Source: an uncultured Bacteroidales bacterium
GTDB taxonomy: Bacteria > Bacteroidota > Bacteroidia > Bacteroidales > Bacteroidaceae
Assembly: GCA_937906165.1 (NCBI GenBank)
Contig: CALCYA010000013.1
Location: forward strand, 1-55,425
Direction: 5' to 3'
DNA length: 55,425 nt
Part shown: one piece after another, positions 42,477-51,166 of the stretch
Layout: each line of letters opens with the position of its first letter
Numbering within the stretch: position 1 is the first letter of the stretch
Program-made: the position numbers and the translations under genes
The notes under the pieces: generated by a model
The model's input: only the letters and a program-made list of their open reading frames with translations
Told to the model about the DNA's origin: nothing
The model's database searches: none

Positions 42477-42500
42477 CTGCTACGTTATGAAGAAAATCGT

Positions 42501-43166
42501 TTATTCCACCTGACGGCCGTCGAAGAAACGTATTGTACGTGAGGTCTGCTTTGCCTGTTCCTCGTTGTGGGTCACCATCACTATCGTACGCCCGTCCTCC
42601 TTGTTCAGCTTGTGCAGAATCTCCATAATCTCCGCTCCCATCTTCGAGTCGAGGTTACCGGTAGGCTCATCGGCAAGTATAATCTCGGGGTTGCCTATTA
42701 TGGCACGTGCAATGGCAACGCGCTGGCACTGTCCGCCCGACAGCTGCGACGGCATGTGGTACATTCGGTGGCTCAGCCCCACGCGCTCAAGCATCTCCTT
42801 GGCAAGCCTGCGGCGTTCGCTGCGCTTTACACCGCGGTACAGCAACGGCAGCTCCACATTGTCAATGACATTGAGCGAACCTATCAGGTGGAAACTCTGG
42901 AACACGAAACCGAGTGTGCGGTTACGGAACTCGGCCATCTCCTTGTCCTTCATTCCTGTGGTGTCGCATCCTGCAATCTCCACAGTTCCGGCAGTGGGCT
43001 CATCAAGCAGTCCTATGATGTTGAGCAGAGTGGATTTTCCACAACCCGAAGGGCCCATGATGCTTACGAACTCTCCTTTCTTTACCTCAATGTTCACATT
43101 CTCCAGAGCTTGTGTCTCAATGGTGTCTGTACGATAAATTTTGTTGATTCCTGTAAGTTTAATCAT
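42501..43166 (-). CDS. ABC transporter ATPase of the LolD/MacB class
   Basis: The 221-residue ATPase has Walker A GPSGCGKST (residues about 39-47), the Q-loop, signature LSGGQCQRVAIARA, Walker B IILADEPTGNLD and the H-loop VMVTH. The GPSGSGKST/LSGG-x-x-QRVAIARA/NLD pattern is that of the MacB/LolD/FtsE class, which drives FtsX-fold permeases by mechanotransmission from the inner membrane. It is the only ATPase in the operon, so the six permeases encoded upstream must share it or use others encoded elsewhere. Confidence 0.92.
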   Translation of the reverse strand: MIKLTGINKIYRTDTIETQALENVNIEVKKGEFVSIMGPSGCGKSTLLNIIGLLDEPTAGTVEIAGCDTTGMKDKEMAEFRNRTLGFVFQSFHLIGSLNVIDNVELPLLYRGVKRSERRRLAKEMLERVGLSHRMYHMPSQLSGGQCQRVAIARAIIGNPEIILADEPTGNLDSKMGAEIMEILHKLNKEDGRTIVMVTHNEEQAKQTSRTIRFFDGRQVE

Positions 43167-43189
43167 AATGTTTATATTTTATTGGTTTC

Positions 43190-44491
43190 TTAATCTTTCA
43201 GTGCCTCGGCAGGGGACTGCTCTATTACCTTGTTCACCGCAATAAATGTTCCAATGAGTGCGGTGGAGAGTATTATTATGTAGTTGCACCCTGTGTGCAT
43301 AATGAAATGGGGAATCTTCTCAAGGTAAAAACTTATGATATATCCCAACTCATACGCCTTGTCGTAGTACAACGACTCTTTGGCTGTTTCAATGAGGAAC
43401 GGCGCCACCACAATATAGGCAAGCGTTACAAGTATGGCAGCCTCGGCAAGGAACTGCGCAATAACCCTTTTGCGGCTTGCTCCTACGCTACGCATAAGGG
43501 CCACCTCGCTGCGACGGGCATTTGCCCTTATCCAGAAGCAACCTGTCATACCCAAGAACACGCAGCCCAGAGCAAAGAGCGACAGCGCAATGTTCATCTT
43601 CATATCCCCCTCGCCGCCGGTCATTTTCATAAGCTCATTTTGTATATCGCTCACCTTTTTTATTCCGTGGCAACGGAAATAACCATAGCGCAGGGTGGGG
43701 GCAATCTCCTCGTTAAAGCGTTTCTCAAATGCAGCGCGATTAACTCCCTCCTTAAGTCTTATGACCAAGTGATATCTGTCTTCAATGTCCTGATAAGCAT
43801 CGGCTGCGGTCCTCATCTGGGATGTAAAGGTAACGAATGAGTGCTCCAAGGGGGTATAATATTCATTACTTGTCTTGTAGTCCTTATATACCCCTGCTAT
43901 TATGTGCTTTGAACCGAATTCCACCTCTCTCCCTTTTACCTCCGCAGTGCCGAAGAGTGCTTTTGCATACTTCTCCGATACATATATTTCGTTATTCTTT
44001 CTTGCCGGGGGCAAGACAAAGGTCTCCCTTGTTGCTGCATCCTCTATTCCAAAGGTGGCAAAGGGTTGCTCGTCGCCCAACTCGGGCAGCGAAACAAAGG
44101 TTATCCAGTCGGCAAGCTCGCTCTTGAGCTCCAATGCTCCCTTGTCGGTGCTGAAACTGCTGCCGGGTATCGAGTTCTTTGCTGCTATGCAGTAGTATGT
44201 AACCTCGGGCAGGCTGCGCACGGCCTTCACAATATCAATGTAGTTGGCACGGCGCATTTCAGGAGTCTGCCTGATGTAGGTATCACCCTCACCAAATATT
44301 ATATCATAATCTACGTCCACCACATAACACTCGTGAGCGGTGTGTCCGTCGGGGGTGAGGTAGTTGCCGGTGTAGAAGTAGAGGCTGTCAGTAACACTCC
44401 ACAGGAAATATGCCGCCAACACAAGTTCTATGAATATCCACGCATTGGCACGGCGTTTGTTCCACAGCTGTTTTATAATGGTTGTAATCAT
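43190..44491 (-). CDS. FtsX-like ABC permease, type B (third pair)
   Basis: The 433-residue permease has one span near the N-terminus (AWIFIELVLAAYFLWSV), a periplasmic domain of about 230 residues and three C-terminal spans, the MacB/FtsX layout. The coupling segment is WIRANARRSEVALMRSVGASRKRVIAQFLAEA. It opens with the type-B pattern (I-x-K-Q-L-W-x-x-R-R-x-N-A-W) and ends SPAEALKD. Among the three type-B copies it is the most diverged. It follows its type-A partner by three bases and precedes the ATPase by 23. Confidence 0.88.
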   Translation of the reverse strand: MITTIIKQLWNKRRANAWIFIELVLAAYFLWSVTDSLYFYTGNYLTPDGHTAHECYVVDVDYDIIFGEGDTYIRQTPEMRRANYIDIVKAVRSLPEVTYYCIAAKNSIPGSSFSTDKGALELKSELADWITFVSLPELGDEQPFATFGIEDAATRETFVLPPARKNNEIYVSEKYAKALFGTAEVKGREVEFGSKHIIAGVYKDYKTSNEYYTPLEHSFVTFTSQMRTAADAYQDIEDRYHLVIRLKEGVNRAAFEKRFNEEIAPTLRYGYFRCHGIKKVSDIQNELMKMTGGEGDMKMNIALSLFALGCVFLGMTGCFWIRANARRSEVALMRSVGASRKRVIAQFLAEAAILVTLAYIVVAPFLIETAKESLYYDKAYELGYIISFYLEKIPHFIMHTGCNYIIILSTALIGTFIAVNKVIEQSPAEALKD

Positions 44492-44494
44492 TTT

Positions 44495-45799
44495 TTATCT
44501 CTTACTGTTTAATGAATATACTATTGGATTCTTCAGTGCCCAAAGCGCGGGTGCAAGTGCCGATATAAGGTTGAGCACCACGCACAGCAGGAATATGGTT
44601 AATACAAGCGGTATGTTAAAGAGCATTTCGGGTGTTATGTATTGCCCATACCCGCTATCTATGTTAGGGGCTATGCTTATTACCTGGAATATCCAATTGT
44701 TGGCATTGCACACAACTATATATGATATTATGATTCCTGCAAGGCCTCCCACACAGGTTAGGAAAAGGTTTTCGCAAAGAATCTGTTTCACTAATTGCCA
44801 ACTGCTTGCACCGTATGCCTTGCGCACGCCGAATTCTGCAATTCTCTCATCCATTCGCGACGAAATGAGCGCGCATAGGTTCAACGCCGGTATAACGAGC
44901 AGAAAAAGGAGGCGTTTCACAATATCCCATACATTGTTTTCGAGGTCATCCATTTTGAATGAGTAGTTGCCCAATGCGTAGTGTGTGTAGCTGTGGGGCT
45001 GCCCGTGCAGTTCGTAATCCTTATTTTCCAAATCGGCTTGGTCGTAACGTGCCACAAGGTCGGCCACCTCGCTCTTGAGCGATTCGGGATTGTCGGTGGT
45101 AATGAACATTTGCCCGGCACTGTAGTAACCGGTAAGGCTCTCCCCCTCTTCAAAATTTTGCATGGGCATATATATATCGGCAGCAGTGGCTCTCATCACA
45201 CCCGAAACATCTTTGACCACACCTGATATCCTGCATGCTTTGATTGTTCTATTATATAACTCTCTACCCACTACATCGGTAGTGCCATAGAGCTTTTTTG
45301 CAAAACTCTCCGATATCACGCACATACCCTCATCTGCGGTTAGTTTTTCTCCATTTGTGAGCATTGGTGCACCGGCTATAAACTCAAAATCGAATATCTG
45401 CCAAAATTCATCGCTCACATTAAGCCCTAAAACCGCTGTTTCCATACCGAGTCCATCGCCTGTAGCCGAAAGCGGGAGATTCTTCTCTTCTTTTCTTGCC
45501 ACAAGGCAGGCTTTGTCGCAACTTGGCAGTTCCTTTATAAGGCGCATCATGTTGAAACCAGGGTAGCCTCCTGTGTAAATTTCCTGAGAGGTATTGTCAA
45601 GTTTCATGGATATGTAGTCGAGCAGCATAGTGCGCGAGCGGTTATACTCGGGGTAGATTGGTGCAATTTTTATGTAATAGAGGATAAACAGCACCATAGT
45701 AAATGATATGGCAAGTGCTGTGCCTGCAATGTATATGCCGGTGAACAGCTTGTGCTGCCGCATCATAGTTATTGCCTGTGTAATGTAGTTCCTTATCAT
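44495..45799 (-). CDS. FtsX-like ABC permease, type A (third pair)
   Basis: The 434-residue protein starts MIRNYITQAITMMRQHKLFT, shared with both other type-A copies, followed by the first span. The periplasmic domain is diverged from the other copies. The coupling segment MDERIAEFGVRKAYGASSWQLVKQILCENLFLT leads into the C-terminal spans. The DNA at its 5' end and the end of the preceding gene (45738-45938) is identical to 48389-48589. Twelve bases separate it from the preceding type-B gene. Confidence 0.88.
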   Translation of the reverse strand: MIRNYITQAITMMRQHKLFTGIYIAGTALAISFTMVLFILYYIKIAPIYPEYNRSRTMLLDYISMKLDNTSQEIYTGGYPGFNMMRLIKELPSCDKACLVARKEEKNLPLSATGDGLGMETAVLGLNVSDEFWQIFDFEFIAGAPMLTNGEKLTADEGMCVISESFAKKLYGTTDVVGRELYNRTIKACRISGVVKDVSGVMRATAADIYMPMQNFEEGESLTGYYSAGQMFITTDNPESLKSEVADLVARYDQADLENKDYELHGQPHSYTHYALGNYSFKMDDLENNVWDIVKRLLFLLVIPALNLCALISSRMDERIAEFGVRKAYGASSWQLVKQILCENLFLTCVGGLAGIIISYIVVCNANNWIFQVISIAPNIDSGYGQYITPEMLFNIPLVLTIFLLCVVLNLISALAPALWALKNPIVYSLNSKR

Positions 45800-45938
45800 T
45801 TTATTGTTGTTTTATTCTTCGTGTAGTGCATCGGCAATGCCTGTCTTGCAGGCTCTTGCCGCAGGGATAATTGCCGCAGCTGCTGCCGTTACCGCAATTA
45901 TCAGGTATGTTATCACTGTTATCACCGCAAAGCGCGGT
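45738..45938. repeat. 201-bp identical direct repeat, copy 1
   Basis: Identical base for base, by reading, to 48389-48589 (offset 2651). It spans the end of a type-B permease gene, the 12-base gap and the start of a type-A gene. Shorter identical or near-identical stretches at the same offset continue into the coding region (for example 46069-46119 and 48720-48770). Confidence 0.9.
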
Positions 45939-47125
45939 ACAGTGGCGAATGCCTTGCAGTACTCCGCGAGCTGCACGTTGGTTACATAAATGATAGGCTG
46001 TGCAAAGTCATTGGCGATGACCATATGTGCAATCAACGGCAGTGCCACGGCAAATGCCATTGTTACCAGCAGCAGCGCCTCGGTCACAAACTGTCCTATT
46101 ATGCGACGGCGGCTGGCTCCCATGCTGCGCATTATGCCAATCTCGCCACTACGGGCGCTGGTACGTATCCAGAATGTGCTCACAATGCCCAGGAAGGCAC
46201 AGAACACGGCAAAGAACGAAAGGAACAACTGGAAATACTGGCCGTTTCTCTCCCCTTCTACCATAACGTCAACCTCTTCTCCGTACGGCTTGAGCTCGGA
46301 GCAGCTGTATGCTCCGGCCTGCAGCTTGCCTGCGATATTTTCGTTGAACTCCTTTACGAATCTCTCTTTGTCTACTCCATCTTTCAGCCTGAGCAGGAAC
46401 CTTGAAGGCATATTAAGTTCACTGAGGTAATGTATAAAGGTGGCAATAGGTAAAGAATACAGGTTCTCTTTTATGTCTTTGTAAATACCTTTTACTGTAT
46501 AACGCACGTTGACTTTTTGGGTTAACCAATCAAAATCGTAAATCTCTTTTCCTATGCAATCGGTTGTGCCGAACATCTCCATCGCTGCCGAATATGATAT
46601 ATAAATGTCGTATACGTTTTCGAGCGGTTCCATTATATCTCCGGTAAAATAGTCTCTTATGCGGAACACTCCTGTGAGGTCGCCTCCTCCCTCGTATGAC
46701 CACACTCTTGTCTCCTTCGCCTCTCCACCTAAGGTGCTTGCACTATCTGCCGTGTATGCTTCCTGTGACATGCTGGACAATGGAGAGAGACTGGCATAGG
46801 CAGTCGATTCAATCTCGGGAATCTCGGATACTCCTTTAAACACTTGCAATATATCATTATCCATACGTTCATATGCGCCGAGTTCCAATATATTGGGGTT
46901 ATCCTTGGATGCATACAGTTCTATTCTCTTCGGAACATCAACCAATGCTTTGCAGATGTATACATTGTCGTAGTCGCATCCGACGGGAAACTGCCGTATG
47001 GCCGTGTATGTATACAAGGGGTCTATTGCCTGCCACAGGAATACTGAAATTACCACAAGCTCGGCAAAGAGCCACGCATTGCTGCGCCTCTGACTCCATA
47101 GCTGTTTGAATATCTTGTCTATCAT
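45812..47125 (-). CDS. FtsX-like ABC permease, type B (second pair)
   Basis: From the ATG at 47125 the product has 437 residues (a TTG three codons upstream at 47134 overlaps the preceding stop and is less likely). The opening KIFKQLWSQRRSNAWLFAEL and the ending PAARACKTGIADALHEE match the first type-B copy; the periplasmic domain differs. The coupling segment is WIRTSARSGEIGIMRSMGASRRRIIGQFVTEA. It follows the type-A gene by five bases. FtsX-fold topology: one N-terminal span, about 230 periplasmic residues, three C-terminal spans. Confidence 0.88.
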   Translation of the reverse strand: MIDKIFKQLWSQRRSNAWLFAELVVISVFLWQAIDPLYTYTAIRQFPVGCDYDNVYICKALVDVPKRIELYASKDNPNILELGAYERMDNDILQVFKGVSEIPEIESTAYASLSPLSSMSQEAYTADSASTLGGEAKETRVWSYEGGGDLTGVFRIRDYFTGDIMEPLENVYDIYISYSAAMEMFGTTDCIGKEIYDFDWLTQKVNVRYTVKGIYKDIKENLYSLPIATFIHYLSELNMPSRFLLRLKDGVDKERFVKEFNENIAGKLQAGAYSCSELKPYGEEVDVMVEGERNGQYFQLFLSFFAVFCAFLGIVSTFWIRTSARSGEIGIMRSMGASRRRIIGQFVTEALLLVTMAFAVALPLIAHMVIANDFAQPIIYVTNVQLAEYCKAFATVPRFAVITVITYLIIAVTAAAAAIIPAARACKTGIADALHEE

Positions 47126-47130
47126 GATTG

Positions 47131-48450
47131 TCAACGTTTGTTATATAATGATTGTACAATGTTGTTCTTGAGGGCAAACATTGCCGGCAGCAGTGCCGAT
47201 GCAATGTTGAGCAATACGCATACAAGCAGCGTAACAATGAATATCCTTGGCGAGAACAGCATTTGCATAGGGGTGTCGTAGTCGACTGTGCCTCCTGTTA
47301 TCAATGTGTGCAGGAATCTGAACAGATTACCTGTTATTATGTACGACAACGCCAGGCCGATGAGGCTGCCCAGGAAGGTCAGGAACAGGTTCTCCCAAAG
47401 CAGTTGCCACAGTATCTGTGCGTTTGTGGCACCGTATGCCTTGCGCACTCCAAGCTCGGCAAGACGGCTGTTCATGCGCGATGAAATCATGCCGCTGAGG
47501 TTGAGCGCAGGGATGAACAGAAACGCCAGAACCACGTAGAAATATTTCTTGAGTGCATCCCAGATTGTTGAATCCCCACCGGTAGCCAGGGCTTTCTCCC
47601 AGTTCCTGTATATGCGGATATCATAATCGAATTTGGTGAATCCTTCATTTTTGATGTATTCCTGGCTGTACCGGTGGTAGCGCTCTTCAATCTCTTTCTT
47701 GATATTGTCCACATCCGCCCCCGGCGAATATGTTATCAGCGCCTCGTAGTGTCCGTGAATGCCGTCCCACTTGTCATAGCTCCCTTTCAGGTTGATATAA
47801 TTCAAAGGGAAGAATATGTCATAGCAGGTAAGTTCCATACATTCCGGTGCATCCTTGACTACTCCGACAATAGTGCACTCTCCATGCCCGTCAAGAATCA
47901 TTTTCTCTCCTGCAACATCGGTACGGGCGAAAAGGGCCCTTGCATAGGACTCGCTTATTACAGCCTTTGCATCATTCAGTTCCTCTTTTGTGAACGGTGC
48001 TCCCGATATGAACTCAAAACCGAATGTCTTCCAATAGTTGTCATCTACACATATTGCATCGGCACTCCAATCAATGCACTTGTCGCTTCCTTCTGTTCTT
48101 ATGTTGCTTGGGTCAAATGACATTTCCGGTGATGCCGTAAGTGCAATCCGTTCAATGCCATCAATGTTTGCAATGACCTCTGTGGCAAATCCTCCGCTCA
48201 AATGGATTCCCATGTACTTGGTTATCTGTGTCGGAGGTAACGGCCCAACATCATTGAAATCTGCACCGTAGAAGATAAGTATCCTGTCGCGGTTGTACTC
48301 GGGATACCCCGGGGCGAGCTTTATGTGGAACACCATGAGGAGTGTCATTGCAAGGGCAAGGGATATTACCGTACTTGCGACGTAGATACCGGTGAACAGC
48401 TTGTGCTGCCGCATCATAGTTATTGCCTGTGTAATGTAGTTCCTTATCAT
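47131..48450 (-). CDS. FtsX-like ABC permease, type A (second pair)
   Basis: A 439-residue type-A permease: MIRNYITQAITMMRQHKLFTGIYVAST, a periplasmic domain with NRDRILIF near its start, and the coupling segment MNSRLAELGVRKAYGATNAQILWQLLWENLFLTFLGS before the last spans. It ends ALKNNIVQSLYNKR, as the first type-A copy does (HSLYNKR). Its 5' DNA belongs to the 201-bp identical repeat. The periplasmic domains of the three type-A copies share the order of elements but have many differences, which suggests divergence in the substrate- or adaptor-contacting part. Confidence 0.88.
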   Translation of the reverse strand: MIRNYITQAITMMRQHKLFTGIYVASTVISLALAMTLLMVFHIKLAPGYPEYNRDRILIFYGADFNDVGPLPPTQITKYMGIHLSGGFATEVIANIDGIERIALTASPEMSFDPSNIRTEGSDKCIDWSADAICVDDNYWKTFGFEFISGAPFTKEELNDAKAVISESYARALFARTDVAGEKMILDGHGECTIVGVVKDAPECMELTCYDIFFPLNYINLKGSYDKWDGIHGHYEALITYSPGADVDNIKKEIEERYHRYSQEYIKNEGFTKFDYDIRIYRNWEKALATGGDSTIWDALKKYFYVVLAFLFIPALNLSGMISSRMNSRLAELGVRKAYGATNAQILWQLLWENLFLTFLGSLIGLALSYIITGNLFRFLHTLITGGTVDYDTPMQMLFSPRIFIVTLLVCVLLNIASALLPAMFALKNNIVQSLYNKR

Positions 48451-48589
48451 TTTATTGTTGTTTTATTCTTCGTGTAGTGCATCGGCAATGCCTGTCTTGC
48501 AGGCTCTTGCCGCAGGGATAATTGCCGCAGCTGCTGCCGTTACCGCAATTATCAGGTATGTTATCACTGTTATCACCGCAAAGCGCGGT
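48389..48589. repeat. 201-bp identical direct repeat, copy 2
   Basis: Second copy of the repeat at 45738-45938; the 2651-bp offset equals one A/B permease pair, so a recombination between copies would delete or duplicate exactly one pair. Confidence 0.9.
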
Positions 48590-49752
48590 GCCGTGGCAAA
48601 TGCTTCGCTGTACCGGGCAAGCTGCTCGTTTGTAATACTGTTTGTAGGTTGTGCAAAGTCGTTGGCAATAACGAGGTGGGCAATCAATGGCAGTGCAACG
48701 GCAAATGCCAGACTCACCAGCAGCAGCGCCTCGGTCACAAACTGTCCTATTATGCGACGGCGGCTGGCTCCCACGCTGCGCATTATGCCAATCTCGCCCC
48801 TTCGGTCGTTGGTACGTATCCAGAATGTGCTCACAATGCCCAGGAAAGCGCAGAACAGCGCAAAGAACGAGATGAAAAGCTGGAAGCGGTTCTTGCTCTC
48901 ATGAGTCACGTTGTACATATTCTCTTCTATTACATATTCAAAATCGACCATGGTTCCTGCATAGCGGTTCCCCACCCTTAATGTGGGCCGCAGCTCCTCG
49001 TTGAACCGCTTTATGAAGCTATCCCGGTCAACGCCCTCCTTCAGCTTCAGATATATAAATTCAGGTGGATTATCTGCATAATTGGCCACAACAGTCGGTT
49101 CCGGTATCATATATGGGTTTGGCTGGAAATCCTCATAGACTCCTGTTATCTTCAGTTTACGTATTCCGTGTTCATTTTCAACCTCCTGTCCTATGCAGTC
49201 TGTGGTGCCGAAAAGTTCCATGGCTGCCGAGCGTGATAATTGTATCTCCCCTTTTTGGAGCTGTGTAGGGTATTGTCCTGTTTTTATATCTTTTATCTGA
49301 AGAACTTTGAAAAACTCTCCTCTGCCCGCTGAATAGTAGTAAGGCTCAATCTCCTTTCTCCCTTCCCCATTGTCTTCTTCTCCGTTCTCGTTGTAGTATA
49401 TACGAATAGTTGTTAAGAATCCACCATATGGTATACCGAACCCGCCGTAGTAACTCTCGATCTCGGGCAATGATACAATGTTGTTGAAGATTGATGTAAT
49501 GGACGCATATTGTGTCTTACGGCTATCATCAACGCTCGCATCGTACTCCTTGTCCGATTTGTAATATTCGTGTATATATACACGGCAGATATTCTCGGGA
49601 TTGAATCCTTTGGGGATGTTCTTGACTCTGTTCAGGGTGTACAACGGGTCGATAGCCTGCCACAGGAATATGGCAATTATCACAAGTTCGGCAAAGAGCC
49701 ACACATTGTCGCCTCTCTCCTTCCATAATTGTTTTACTGTTCTTATTATCAT
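48463..49752 (-). CDS. FtsX-like ABC permease, type B (first pair)
   Basis: From the ATG at 49752 (MIIRTVKQLWKERGDNVWLFAEL) the product has 429 residues; the longer frame to 49791 overlaps the preceding gene and was rejected. The first span, a periplasmic domain with YYGGFGIPYGGF, and the C-terminal spans follow the family plan. The coupling segment WIRTNDRRGEIGIMRSVGASRRRIIGQFVTEA and the C-terminus are almost the same as in the second type-B copy, and the DNA is identical over the last stretch (48463-48589). Confidence 0.88.
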   Translation of the reverse strand: MIIRTVKQLWKERGDNVWLFAELVIIAIFLWQAIDPLYTLNRVKNIPKGFNPENICRVYIHEYYKSDKEYDASVDDSRKTQYASITSIFNNIVSLPEIESYYGGFGIPYGGFLTTIRIYYNENGEEDNGEGRKEIEPYYYSAGRGEFFKVLQIKDIKTGQYPTQLQKGEIQLSRSAAMELFGTTDCIGQEVENEHGIRKLKITGVYEDFQPNPYMIPEPTVVANYADNPPEFIYLKLKEGVDRDSFIKRFNEELRPTLRVGNRYAGTMVDFEYVIEENMYNVTHESKNRFQLFISFFALFCAFLGIVSTFWIRTNDRRGEIGIMRSVGASRRRIIGQFVTEALLLVSLAFAVALPLIAHLVIANDFAQPTNSITNEQLARYSEAFATAPRFAVITVITYLIIAVTAAAAAIIPAARACKTGIADALHEE

Positions 49753-49762
49753 CGTGCGGTAT

Positions 49763-51085
49763 TTAGCGTTTGTTGTAAAGCGAGTGTACAATATTTTTCC
49801 TCAGCGCAATCACGGCCGGCAACAATGCCGATACTATGTTGAGTACAAAGCAGAGTAGCAGCGTTGTCACAAACACACGTGGCGAGTAGAGTAGGGCGGC
49901 GCTGTATTCGCACTCATCTATCCATCCTTGGTACATGGCAATGATTTCCTTAATGAAGAGGTCGGAAAGCAAATATGAGAGCACGAGTCCTATAAGCGCG
50001 CCCAGGAACGTCAGGAAGAGGTTCTCCCATAACACTTGCCACAGGATTCGGGCACTTGTGGCGCCGTATGCCTTGCGGACGCCAATCTCGCTAAGGCGGC
50101 TCTTCATGCGCGATGAAATCATTCCGCTAAGGTTCAGCGCGGGTATGAACAGCAGCGCAAGGAATACATAAAAGTAGTTCTTGAATACATCCCACGCCGT
50201 GTCACCGGGTTCGCAGTTGAAGACATTCTGCCAATGCGAGTATATACGGGCTGTGTATTTGAAATCCTTGTAGTTGTGGCGGTTAAGGACTTCGTTGCAG
50301 TAGCGTGCGTACCTCTCATCAAGCCCCTTCTTGACGCGTTCAATTGAACCCATATCTTCTGCCTCTATGATGATCTGGTTCTGCCCGATGAACTCAAATG
50401 GCGTATCAATATGGTTATGCTTGTTATTGTTCGTGTATAGCGTGAAGAATACCTCTTTTGTAGTATATGTCATGCATTCATGGGCATCCTCTACCACTCC
50501 GGTGATGGTAAACTCTTTCATCTCGGTAGAGTTCCCTTTACCGTCCAGGTTGAAAGTCACTCTCTTCCCTACAACGTCTGTGCGGGCAAAAAGAGTGTTG
50601 GCCGTTGATGCGGTGATGATTATTTTTGCGTCGTGGAGCTCATCCTTGCCGAAAGGTGTGCCATGGATGAAATTGAATTCAAATATTTCCCAGAATTTCT
50701 CATCGACACATGAGCAGTAGAAGCTCGCATCCTCCAGCCACTGCCCGTCTACACGGGTCTGGTTTATTGACATTCTGCGGGTAACCGAAAGGTGCTTTAT
50801 CCCTTCAATATCTTCTGCATAAGGAATGAACTCATCGGGCAGTTCTCCTCCTGTCCTCAAATGTTCGTATGGGCCGCCTGTGAAGTCGTCGCATTCGACT
50901 GTGGGGAAATATATGAGCCTGTCGCGGCAATATTCGGGGTAGGCAGGCGCCAGCTGCACGTTGAATGCAATGAAGAGTGCCATTGCAAGGGCAAGGGATA
51001 TTGCCGTGCCGCCTATGTAGATGCCGCTGAACAGTTTGTGCTGCCGCATCATTGTGATTGCTTGTGTAATGTAGTTTCTTATCAT
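49763..51085 (-). CDS. FtsX-like ABC permease, type A (first pair)
   Basis: A 440-residue type-A permease (MIRNYITQAITMMRQHKLFSG, then the first span). It has a long periplasmic domain and the coupling segment MKSRLSEIGVRKAYGATSARILWQVLWENLFLTFLGA before the final spans. Nucleotide divergence from the other type-A copies is visible even in the conserved 5' end (TTTCTTATCAT against TTCCTTATCAT), so this pair is older or was not involved in the last exchange. It is 81 bases after the adaptor gene and ten before the next permease. Confidence 0.88.
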   Translation of the reverse strand: MIRNYITQAITMMRQHKLFSGIYIGGTAISLALAMALFIAFNVQLAPAYPEYCRDRLIYFPTVECDDFTGGPYEHLRTGGELPDEFIPYAEDIEGIKHLSVTRRMSINQTRVDGQWLEDASFYCSCVDEKFWEIFEFNFIHGTPFGKDELHDAKIIITASTANTLFARTDVVGKRVTFNLDGKGNSTEMKEFTITGVVEDAHECMTYTTKEVFFTLYTNNNKHNHIDTPFEFIGQNQIIIEAEDMGSIERVKKGLDERYARYCNEVLNRHNYKDFKYTARIYSHWQNVFNCEPGDTAWDVFKNYFYVFLALLFIPALNLSGMISSRMKSRLSEIGVRKAYGATSARILWQVLWENLFLTFLGALIGLVLSYLLSDLFIKEIIAMYQGWIDECEYSAALLYSPRVFVTTLLLCFVLNIVSALLPAVIALRKNIVHSLYNKR

Positions 51086-51166
51086 CTTGTCTTATCCATT
51101 ATGTGGTGTTGTCTCTTCAAAATTATACCCAATGTCTCTCCTTTGAAAAAAATGGGAGTTTTTTAA

